From assembly GCA_016840905.1 (NCBI GenBank), contig JAEORM010000268.1, forward strand, positions 1-6,082: a stretch of DNA of 6,082 nt, in the 5' to 3' direction. The notes below the pieces were generated by a model. The model ran no database searches, had not been told where the DNA came from, and was given only the letters and a program-made list of their open reading frames with translations. Origin of the DNA: Candidatus Gerdarchaeota archaeon. GTDB lineage: Archaea > Asgardarchaeota > Heimdallarchaeia > JABLTI01. A program made the position numbers and the translations under genes. Shown one piece after another: positions 1-4,713 of this stretch (position 1 is its first letter; each line of letters opens with the position of its first letter).

Positions 1-455
1 AGTACCATGACTGCACTTAACCATTGTAAGCTAGTTTTTTGTTTTTTGTTGATTAACTCATCAATTTTATTCTTTTGTTCTTGTTTCAGTAAAAAATAAT
101 CTTTATCCATACTATGCTTTGTCTCTTTAGATTCAATATCACTTAATCGTGACGCTGCTCTTGAGCGTTTCTCTTTCTCTCTTCGATCCTTTATTCTTTG
201 AGATCTTACGCGTTCTTCATGTTCACTCTCTGATGAATCTGTATTAATTGCACTTGCACAACAACAGCAAATATCACATGCAGCATCATCAAAAGCACAG
301 CATAGTAAATCACATAAACCACTTGATAAAAACAATGCCCCAGGTGTATTGTTGGAGATTTTCTTTAATTTAATGTAACGTATTATGAATTTTAATTGCA
401 CTAATAAAATTACACTGAGAAATAAAGCTAATATAGCAATAGACTCTGAGTTCAA
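1..455 (-). CDS. Cysteine-rich single-pass membrane protein, C-terminus cut by window edge
   Basis: I do not recognise a family. The frame is open for 151 codons from a TTG at 453-455 to the left edge; an in-frame stop at 477-479 bounds it upstream. TTG is preferred because the G-rich octamer CAGGGGGA (465-472) lies 9 bases before it; a CTG at 474-476 is the only other non-ATG candidate. Residues 5-28 form one hydrophobic segment (SIAILALFLSVILLVQL and on). Residues 48-66 hold eight cysteines (48, 52, 53, 60, 63-66), including four in a row. Residues 76-140 are highly charged, rich in R, K and E, and probably helical. The last visible residues (TSLQWLSAVMV) may begin a second hydrophobic stretch. 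It lies 72 bases downstream of the small GTPase on the same strand with no T-run terminator between, so co-transcription is possible. A membrane-bound partner of the GTPase is an inference only. Confidence 0.72.
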   Translation of the reverse strand, partial: MNSESIAILALFLSVILLVQLKFIIRYIKLKKISNNTPGALFLSSGLCDLLCCAFDDAACDICCCCASAINTDSSESEHEERVRSQRIKDRREKEKRSRAASRLSDIESKETKHSMDKDYFLLKQEQKNKIDELINKKQKTSLQWLSAVMV

Positions 456-464
456 TCGATTACT

Positions 465-472
465 TCCCCCTG
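465..472 (-). promoter_or_regulatory. G-rich ribosome-binding-like octamer before the cysteine-rich gene
   Basis: CAGGGGGA on the minus strand ends 9 bases before the TTG at 455. The same octamer occurs at matching spacing before the gene at 1448-1894. It is an imperfect match to the archaeal AGGAGGTGAT Shine-Dalgarno consensus, but it stands out in this AT-rich sequence and decides the start choice. Confidence 0.5.
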
Positions 473-490
473 CCAGTTAATGATTTTTCT

Positions 491-500
491 TATTTAATAG
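491..500 (-). promoter_or_regulatory. Candidate TATA box for the cysteine-rich gene
   Basis: The minus strand reads CTATTAAATA about 40 bases before the TTG start, which would place transcription start near 470, only just upstream of or overlapping the G-rich octamer. A similar CTATTTAATT at 511-520 would give a longer leader (about 35 bases) and may be the better choice. AT-rich background makes both weak. Confidence 0.3.
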
Positions 501-527
501 CATTTTCTAGAATTAAATAGCACATTT

Positions 528-1028
528 TTACTCCAGGATTAATTCTAATATAAATTCCAATAGTTTATCCATGTTTGTTTTGTCTTTTGCGGAAACCTCT
601 AAATATTGCATATTCCTTTCCTGAGCAAATTTCTTTACCTCTGCTTTATTTACAGTTCTTTCTAGATCGATTTTATTACCAACTAGCATTTTCTGTGCAA
701 TGCAATCTTTTGCTCTCTCATACCATAGCTGAAGATTCTCAAATGATTCTCTCGAGTCAACACTATAAACTAAAATAACACATGATGCTTCTTCTAATAT
801 TCGCGGGAGATAGGACGAGCTTATAGATTTTATTTGCTCTCTATCCCAAAATAGTAGTTTAATCTCCTTTTCTTTACCAATTGGTATGAATTCAATAAAA
901 GAAATCATATCATAATTGATAATGTAATTACCAGTGTATGTACCGGGTAATGAGTGGCTAATAGCGGTCTTTCCTACAGCATTATCACCCAATAAAATGA
1001 TTTTATAAGAATCATTAGAGTTTTTCAT
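528..1028 (-). CDS. Ras/Rab-like small GTPase with degenerate switch regions
   Basis: This 166-residue protein has the length and motif order of a single Ras-superfamily G domain. Visible motifs are the G1 P-loop GDNAVGKT (residues 14-21), G4 NKID (118-121) and G5 SAK (146-148), plus the family-typical ILVYSVDSRESFENLQLWY. Guanine nucleotide binding is therefore likely. Two conserved parts are abnormal. The switch I threonine position appears to be N38 or Y39, and the usual WDTAGQE of G3 and switch II is reduced to WDREQ (61-65), apparently three residues shorter than Rab proteins and without the G3 glycine. GTP hydrolysis or switching is probably altered. There is no C-terminal CaaX or cysteine prenylation signal and no obvious membrane anchor, so it is probably cytosolic or recruited by a partner. 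ATG 1026-1028 is the first start, with only a weak GGATG upstream. The family is typical of Asgard archaea; the partner is unknown. Confidence 0.93.
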   Translation of the reverse strand: MKNSNDSYKIILLGDNAVGKTAISHSLPGTYTGNYIINYDMISFIEFIPIGKEKEIKLLFWDREQIKSISSSYLPRILEEASCVILVYSVDSRESFENLQLWYERAKDCIAQKMLVGNKIDLERTVNKAEVKKFAQERNMQYLEVSAKDKTNMDKLLEFILELILE

Positions 1029-1061
1029 GGGAATACATCCATTATTAGGTTTCTAATAATA

Positions 1062-1071
1062 TTTTATATAA
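1062..1071. promoter_or_regulatory. TATA-like element shared by two divergent genes
   Basis: TTTTATATAA on the plus strand, TTATATAAAA on the minus strand, lies almost exactly midway between the GTPase ATG (1028) and the divergent ATG (1105), about 34 bases from each. Archaeal TATA boxes sit about 26 bases before the transcription start, so both mRNAs would have leaders of roughly 10-14 bases. It is the only strong TATA candidate in this 76-base gap. Confidence 0.5.
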
Positions 1072-1104
1072 TCCCATTGATAATAATCATTTGGATGATT
1101 GCTT

Positions 1105-1434
1105 ATGCTCTCTGAACAAGAAATCACAAAGACCATCATTGATTTTATTCGCCAAGAAACAGGCTATACTAAGGAAGCAACCTTTGGTATTGGCTATGAT
1201 GAATTTACTGTTAAATCTCGAGAGGAATTGGAAAAGGGTAGCATTAAAGTAATCTTCAAACATTTTTTCGAAGAAGATGGATTCTCACAATACCCTAAAA
1301 CTCATGAGCTAGAAGGTTTTTTTGTTCTTGATAAAGAGGGAAAAATTCTCGATTGGTTAATAGAAGAAATCTATACTGGTCCAGGATCAACTTTAGGTCC
1401 ATATAAAAATATCAATTACAAGGATTTTGATTAA
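1105..1434 (+). CDS. Small soluble protein of unknown function (109 residues)
   Basis: I do not recognise a family. ATG 1105 is chosen because GGATGA (1093-1098) lies 6 bases upstream; an in-frame TTG at 1099 would add two residues but leave no room for a ribosome site. The protein is acidic and has no membrane segment or signal peptide. It looks alpha+beta: an N-terminal helix (residues 3-19, SEQEITKTIIDFIRQET), then probable strands through residues 26-90 (VKVIF-like and GFFVLDKEGKILDW), and a glycine/proline loop YTGPGSTLGPYKN at 90-102. The strand-turn GFFVLDKEGKI and the compact layout would suit a cystatin-like or NTF2-like small domain, but this is only a shape impression. It is divergent from the GTPase across a 76-base gap with a shared TATA candidate and convergent with the following gene, whose stop lies 13 bases away. 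Confidence 0.85.
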   Translation: MLSEQEITKTIIDFIRQETGYTKEATFGIGYDEFTVKSREELEKGSIKVIFKHFFEEDGFSQYPKTHELEGFFVLDKEGKILDWLIEEIYTGPGSTLGPYKNINYKDFD

Positions 1435-1441
1435 TTAACTC

Positions 1442-1464
1442 CTATCTCTAACCTAATGAGATAG
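1442..1464. terminator. Possible hairpin between convergent genes
   Basis: CTATCTC (1442-1448) and GAGATAG (1458-1464) form a perfect 7-base inverted repeat with a 9-base loop. It covers the end of the minus-strand gene and follows the plus-strand stop by 7 bases. No T-run follows on either strand, so it is not a classic terminator; an mRNA 3' end structure is possible, as is chance. Confidence 0.3.
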
Positions 1465-1894
1465 CGAAAATTATTGCAGCAATAATAACTACCACTGCGC
1501 CAATAGTACACCCAATCAATAAATTACGTGTTCTCTTTTTTTGTCGTTTTTCCGAATCTTCTATTTCCTTATATTCAGCTTCTCGTTTTACATACTGCTC
1601 TCTACGGATCTTCATTTCGAAATATCTCTCAATACCAGACTGTGTCAGTTGATATTTTTCAACCATGCCAGTTAAATCAAGTTTTGAAACATGAAATAAA
1701 GTCAAGTAATTTGCACCAAGTATTTCTTTGATTATTGCTTTTACATCATCCAAACTAATGCTAAACCAAATCTTTTTTTGAGTTTTTCTTTGCTCTATTT
1801 CATTCATAATTTCTTCAATTGAGATTTTTTCATAACGTTTCTCGTATAATATTTCCATAACAAGGCCATATTGTAACGCCATTGATTCAGACAT
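1448..1894 (-). CDS. Tail-anchored winged-helix-like protein
   Basis: This 148-residue protein (from ATG 1892-1894) has three parts. Residues about 3-92 read as a winged-helix domain: helices around MALQYGLVMEILYEK and ISIEEIMNEI, a recognition-like helix SLDDVKAIIKEILG, then the wing-like YQLTQSGIERYF. Residues 93-123 are a highly charged, probably coiled helix ending in a basic run (KRQKKRTR). Residues 124-148 are one hydrophobic segment (NLLIGCTIGAVVVIIAAIIF and on) ending the protein. The basic residues before the anchor predict the N-terminal domain in the cytoplasm, so this is a tail-anchored topology. It could be a membrane-tethered DNA-binding regulator or a protein-interaction scaffold; the fold call is by eye. 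ATG 1894 is preferred over an in-frame TTG at 1903, because the octamer CAGGGGGA (1905-1912) is 10 bases from the ATG and too close to the TTG. Confidence 0.85.
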   Translation of the reverse strand: MSESMALQYGLVMEILYEKRYEKISIEEIMNEIEQRKTQKKIWFSISLDDVKAIIKEILGANYLTLFHVSKLDLTGMVEKYQLTQSGIERYFEMKIRREQYVKREAEYKEIEDSEKRQKKRTRNLLIGCTIGAVVVIIAAIIFAISLG

Positions 1895-1904
1895 ATATAT
1901 CAAA

Positions 1905-1912
1905 TCCCCCTG
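1905..1912 (-). promoter_or_regulatory. G-rich ribosome-binding-like octamer before the tail-anchored gene
   Basis: CAGGGGGA on the minus strand ends 10 bases before ATG 1894 and only one base before the alternative TTG 1903, which argues for the ATG. It is identical to the octamer at 465-472. Confidence 0.5.
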
Positions 1913-1945
1913 TAGGATAACAACTAAATCTATACTATTTTTTCA

Positions 1946-1953
1946 TTTAAATA
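1946..1953 (-). promoter_or_regulatory. Candidate TATA box for the tail-anchored gene
   Basis: The minus strand reads TATTTAAA about 55 bases before ATG 1894. A start of transcription about 26 bases downstream (near 1924) would give a leader of about 30 bases containing the G-rich octamer. The whole gap 1895-2013 is AT-rich, so this is a moderate call. Confidence 0.4.
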
Positions 1954-1980
1954 ATATTTTCATTAAAAAAAGCAATAAAA

Positions 1981-1988
1981 AATTTAAA
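1981..1988 (+). promoter_or_regulatory. Candidate TATA box of a leaderless flavodoxin-like gene
   Basis: AATTTAAA is centred about 29 bases before ATG 2014. The usual 26-base spacing puts transcription start within a few bases of the ATG, and no purine-rich ribosome site precedes the ATG. Together these indicate a leaderless mRNA. Confidence 0.45.
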
Positions 1989-2013
1989 CTTTGAATTATT
2001 ATTCATCTATATT

Positions 2014-2490
2014 ATGAAAGCTTTAATTATCTATTATACTATGGGCGGGAGAACGAAGAGAACAGCATTAGCGATAGGTGCTGAATTAGCAAATTATGAG
2101 TTGACTTATTTTCCAGTTGAATTAAAAGGTAGATTCATCGAGAAGATAAAACAATTTGATAGACTGGAGAAAGGTGATTTCTCTGAGCTAGAACCTGGAT
2201 TGAGTAACCTTGATGCTGCAGGGTATGATTTAGTCTTGTTTGGCATGCCAACTTATGGATCAAAACCTCCTGGGACCTTTAATGAAATCATAAAACGAAT
2301 AGCTAATCTCAATGGAAAAAAAGTTGTTATTTATACAACCGCTCGTTTCAGTGGTGGAAAAGCACTTGAATTTATGAAAGAGCAAATTGAAACAAGTGGT
2401 GCTCAGATAATAAACCAAACTACTTTCAGAAGACTTTTCTACCTGGGAACAAGAAAAGCTAAGAAATTTGGCAAGGAAATTAATTCATAG
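2014..2490 (+). CDS. Flavodoxin-fold protein (probable FMN-binding)
   Basis: This 158-residue protein has the length and layout of a short-chain flavodoxin, a cytosolic one- or two-electron carrier that binds FMN. It opens with strand MKALIIYYT followed by the phosphate-binding loop TMGGRTKRTA (residues 9-18), which corresponds to the TxTGxT loop of flavodoxins. The strand DLVLFGMPTYGSKPPG (72-87) supplies the loop that usually packs on the flavin ring, and VVIYTTARFSGGKALEFM (104-121) corresponds to the third flavin-contacting loop. The C-terminus (RKAKKFGKE) is basic. It could instead be a flavodoxin-like NAD(P)H:quinone oxidoreductase-type domain; the short length favours flavodoxin. It lies 158 bases before a QueG-like Fe-S protein in the same direction, so it may supply electrons to it, although a T-run and a new TATA box lie between. 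ATG 2014 is the first codon of the conserved strand. Confidence 0.88.
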   Translation: MKALIIYYTMGGRTKRTALAIGAELANYELTYFPVELKGRFIEKIKQFDRLEKGDFSELEPGLSNLDAAGYDLVLFGMPTYGSKPPGTFNEIIKRIANLNGKKVVIYTTARFSGGKALEFMKEQIETSGAQIINQTTFRRLFYLGTRKAKKFGKEINS

Positions 2491-2575
2491 ATTAATTTTC
2501 CTTCTTTTATTACAAATCAGTTTGATATGATAATGATTTAGTCTCAGGGTTTTAGCTCAAATAGTTTATTTTTTT
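2491..2575 (+). terminator. T-rich termination region after the flavodoxin gene
   Basis: A pyrimidine-rich stretch directly follows the stop (ATTAATTTTCCTTCTTTTAT from 2491) and a run of seven T lies at 2569-2575. Archaeal RNA polymerase terminates at such T-tracts without needing a hairpin. A new TATA candidate follows at 2598. Confidence 0.4.
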
Positions 2576-2597
2576 ATCACCAAGACTAGAAATAAGC

Positions 2598-2605
2598 TTT
2601 ATAAC
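2598..2605 (+). promoter_or_regulatory. Candidate TATA box for the QueG-like gene
   Basis: TTTATAAC lies about 48 bases before ATG 2649, predicting transcription start near 2627 and a leader of about 20 bases. That leader contains AGGAC at 2637-2641, an acceptable ribosome site ending 7 bases before the ATG. Confidence 0.45.
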
Positions 2606-2648
2606 AAAAAATTGAATTCATTATCTTAAAATTCATAGGACAATTATC

Positions 2649-3596
2649 ATGTCTAATAACTCTAATAATGATTTAATTGATTGTTATACTATTGAAGATA
2701 ACAATTATTTCTATAAATATGGAATTCTTTCTCTCAAATACTTAGAAACCATGAAAGAGGATGTTGCTAAATTAAAACGAGAGAAAAAATTGAGTGATCA
2801 TAAATTCTTTTTAAGATCCATGCAAAGGAGAGATATGGATAAACCATCTGATTTCCCAGAAGCAAAATACTTAATTGTTGTTGCCAGAGCTAGGAAACTA
2901 GCTTTTATCAATTTTCATTATAATGGTAAGAAGTATGAGATTACTGTACCACCAGATTTTCATAATGATGGTGATGCAGATGAGGACATTGAAAGAGCTC
3001 TACAAAAACATGTTATCAAAAAACCAGGATACAAACTTGTTGAAACAGAAAAAATACATTTAAAATTAGCTGCAGTTCGTAGTGGTTTAGCAAAATATGG
3101 TCGAAATAATATTTGCTATGTTGACGGAATGGGTAGTTTCCTAACATTATCTGCTTATTACACTGATTATGATTTTCAAGATGAAACGATCCACGAGATT
3201 AGTATGATGGATAGATGCAAAAACTGCACTATTTGTATAAATAACTGCCCAACAAAAGCTATTAGCAAAGATCGATTTACTATAGATGCCGGAAAATGTA
3301 TCACAATATACAATGAACATCCAGGTGAATTTCCTGAATGGTTAGATAAACACTTTCATAATGCCATTGAAGGGTGTTTATGTTGTCAACGTTTTTGCCC
3401 AGCAAATAAGGAGGTAATCAAAAACACTGTTACACTTGAAGATATTACAGAAGATGAAACAAATGCTCTTCTTGACAATCTTGACAATCCTGAATTGTTA
3501 AGCTCATTAATAAAAAAGCTGAAAATGTTTACACCTGAAGATGCAAGTGAGGAATTACCAATCATAAGGAGAAATTTAGAAGTTCTAATCAAATGA
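2649..3596 (+). CDS. QueG-like double-[4Fe-4S] oxidoreductase
   Basis: This 315-residue protein resembles the core of epoxyqueuosine reductase (QueG) and relatives, which couple cobalamin to two [4Fe-4S] clusters. The C-terminal half has CKNCTICINNCP (C190, C193, C196, C200), a lone C217 in GKCITIY, and GCLCCQRFCPANKE (C243, C245, C246, C250), matching QueG's CxxCxxCxxxCP, RRCIS and GCDxCQxxCPWNK. Before it, HLKLAAVRSGLAKYGRNN (137-154) and GSFLTLSAYYTDYDF (162-176) match QueG's LAVRSGLGWIGKN and GS-FLGE-LTD segments. VPPDFH (100-105) sits where QueG has its DYH motif. The N-terminal cobalamin-type region is divergent, and QueG's C-terminal helical repeat is mostly absent. Archaea generally make archaeosine, not queuosine, so a different substrate is likely. 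The upstream flavodoxin is a possible electron donor. ATG 2649 has AGGA upstream. Probably cytosolic, with no membrane segment. Confidence 0.88.
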   Translation: MSNNSNNDLIDCYTIEDNNYFYKYGILSLKYLETMKEDVAKLKREKKLSDHKFFLRSMQRRDMDKPSDFPEAKYLIVVARARKLAFINFHYNGKKYEITVPPDFHNDGDADEDIERALQKHVIKKPGYKLVETEKIHLKLAAVRSGLAKYGRNNICYVDGMGSFLTLSAYYTDYDFQDETIHEISMMDRCKNCTICINNCPTKAISKDRFTIDAGKCITIYNEHPGEFPEWLDKHFHNAIEGCLCCQRFCPANKEVIKNTVTLEDITEDETNALLDNLDNPELLSSLIKKLKMFTPEDASEELPIIRRNLEVLIK

Positions 3597-3620
3597 TTTA
3601 TTTCAAGAATCCATAACTCT

Positions 3621-3630
3621 TTTATTTTTT
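3621..3630 (+). terminator. T-rich terminator after the QueG-like gene
   Basis: TTTATTTTTT (3621-3630) follows the stop by 24 bases in the same direction and precedes a new promoter-like region. It fits archaeal T-tract termination. Confidence 0.4.
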
Positions 3631-3635
3631 AAAGA

Positions 3636-3646
3636 AATTTAAATTT
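3636..3646 (+). promoter_or_regulatory. Candidate TATA box of a leaderless transporter gene
   Basis: AATTTAAATTT is centred about 30 bases before the TTG start at 3671. The expected transcription start falls within a few bases of the start codon. Only a weak GAGAAG precedes the TTG, so translation may be leaderless. Confidence 0.4.
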
Positions 3647-3670
3647 AAGAATAAAAAAGAGAAGAACAAA

Positions 3671-4633
3671 TTGGCCAACTTGTTAATATTAGGGATATTT
3701 CTAGCTCTAGCAGGTGGTATAGCTAATAACTTAGGAGCACTTTGTCAAAAATATGCTATTAACAAGATTCCAAAAGAAGAAAAGGAAGCTGGTTTTTTCA
3801 AAAAATTATTGAAAACGCCTTTATGGCTTTTAGGACTTTTTCTAATCATCGCAGCTAGTGGTGTGCTCCAAATGGCTGCTCAATGGTATATTGGTGGGGC
3901 ATTAATACCTGGATTATTAGCAATCGGCATGATTGTGCTAACAATTGGAGCAGTGAAAATCCTTGGTGAAAAAATGAGGTTAATGGAATATCTTGGGATA
4001 GCATTAATGATAGGGGGAGTATTAATGATCGGCCTTAGTTCTTTAGAAATCACTAGTGACGATATGACCAATTTAATTGATAGATATTTCTTAATACGGT
4101 ATGGTATTTTCACAGGGATTTTATTGATTTTCTGGTTAGTAAGCAGACAAATAGGTAAAAGAATTGATAATAGAAGCTGGAAAACTGTTTTTCTAACTTT
4201 TGGTTCGAGTTTCCCTTATGCCATAGCCAATGCTTGGTTACAACCTATGATTTTTACTGCTACTGAGCTTTTTACTGGTAATGCTTCTGTTTTTAATATT
4301 GTTTTTTTCATTCTTTCTCTAGGTTTGTTGGGAGTGATTAACGTTTTTGGCATGGCTCATCTCCAAGATGCTTTCAAACATGGCGATGCTAGTAAAGTTT
4401 ATCCAATAGGTAATATACCACAACAAATAGCACCAATTGTTTTGTATTATGGAATTTATTTGAAGACTTCCCCCTTGCCTTACTCCTTATATCTACTCAT
4501 TGCTGGTGTGATAATAATTCTCATTGCAGGTTTCTTACTTGGTGCTAAGCAAGGAGAATTAGAAACCATGGATTTGACTACACCTACCGATAACTTGGAA
4601 AATTCAAAGAAAACGAACAATAGCGAATTGTAA
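3671..4633 (+). CDS. DMT-superfamily, NIPA-like membrane transporter
   Basis: This 320-residue integral membrane protein has about nine hydrophobic segments (near residues 4-24, 51-70, 75-97, 105-122, 139-158, 171-189, 207-228, 246-264 and 271-291) and a hydrophilic C-terminal tail (292-320). The layout fits the EamA/drug-metabolite transporter superfamily, whose members have two related halves. LGIFLALAGGIANNLGALCQ followed by KYAINK resembles the opening of NIPA-type proteins (G-LA-SS--N-G---QK), and the GALIPGLLAIGMIVLTIGAV loop-helix and the later SKVYPIGNIPQQIAP match the corresponding P-containing segments. NIPA relatives are linked to Mg2+ transport, but the substrate cannot be read here. 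The start is TTG 3671, the first possible start after an in-frame stop at 3614; no ATG is available near the first membrane segment. It appears monocistronic, with separate promoter signals on both sides. Confidence 0.85.
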   Translation: MANLLILGIFLALAGGIANNLGALCQKYAINKIPKEEKEAGFFKKLLKTPLWLLGLFLIIAASGVLQMAAQWYIGGALIPGLLAIGMIVLTIGAVKILGEKMRLMEYLGIALMIGGVLMIGLSSLEITSDDMTNLIDRYFLIRYGIFTGILLIFWLVSRQIGKRIDNRSWKTVFLTFGSSFPYAIANAWLQPMIFTATELFTGNASVFNIVFFILSLGLLGVINVFGMAHLQDAFKHGDASKVYPIGNIPQQIAPIVLYYGIYLKTSPLPYSLYLLIAGVIIILIAGFLLGAKQGELETMDLTTPTDNLENSKKTNNSEL

Positions 4634-4660
4634 CATCTAAGATTTTTAAGCTGGTCATAT

Positions 4661-4675
4661 TATTATAACATAATA
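4661..4675 (+). promoter_or_regulatory. TATA-like palindrome before the cysteine-rich soluble gene
   Basis: TATTAT-AAC-ATAATA is a perfect 6-base inverted repeat with a 3-base centre, 39-53 bases before ATG 4714. Its left half includes TATTATAAC, the best TATA candidate for this gene, predicting a leader of about 20 bases. A dimeric regulator or the TATA-binding protein itself could explain it; AT-rich chance is also plausible. Confidence 0.35.
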
Positions 4676-4713
4676 TTTATCAAAGAAGCTATTAAATCTT
4701 GTAGAGATAGATA

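Noticed and set aside
575..778. Plus-strand open frame of 67 codons opposite the GTPase
   Set aside because: It lies wholly within the well-supported GTPase gene on the other strand, with no recognisable motif or ribosome site.
1528..1731. Plus-strand open frame of 67 codons inside the tail-anchored gene
   Set aside because: It is antisense to a coherent coding sequence with domain structure and has no independent support.
1899..1903. TTG at 1903 as start of the tail-anchored gene
   Set aside because: The G-rich site would be only one base away, while ATG 1894 has normal spacing.
1940..1964. TTTTCATT direct repeat (1940-1947 and 1957-1964)
   Set aside because: Short and low-complexity in an AT-rich spacer; not convincing as an operator.
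3472..3489. Tandem TTGACAATC repeat
   Set aside because: It is an in-frame LDN duplication inside the QueG-like gene; too short to be a functional repeat, and its resemblance to a bacterial -35 box is chance.
3386..3592. Minus-strand open frame antisense to the 3' end of the QueG-like gene
   Set aside because: The plus strand there encodes conserved Fe-S residues; the antisense frame is serine-rich low-complexity shadow.
3880..4113. Minus-strand open frame antisense to the transporter
   Set aside because: It mirrors hydrophobic membrane codons of the transporter and has no independent support.
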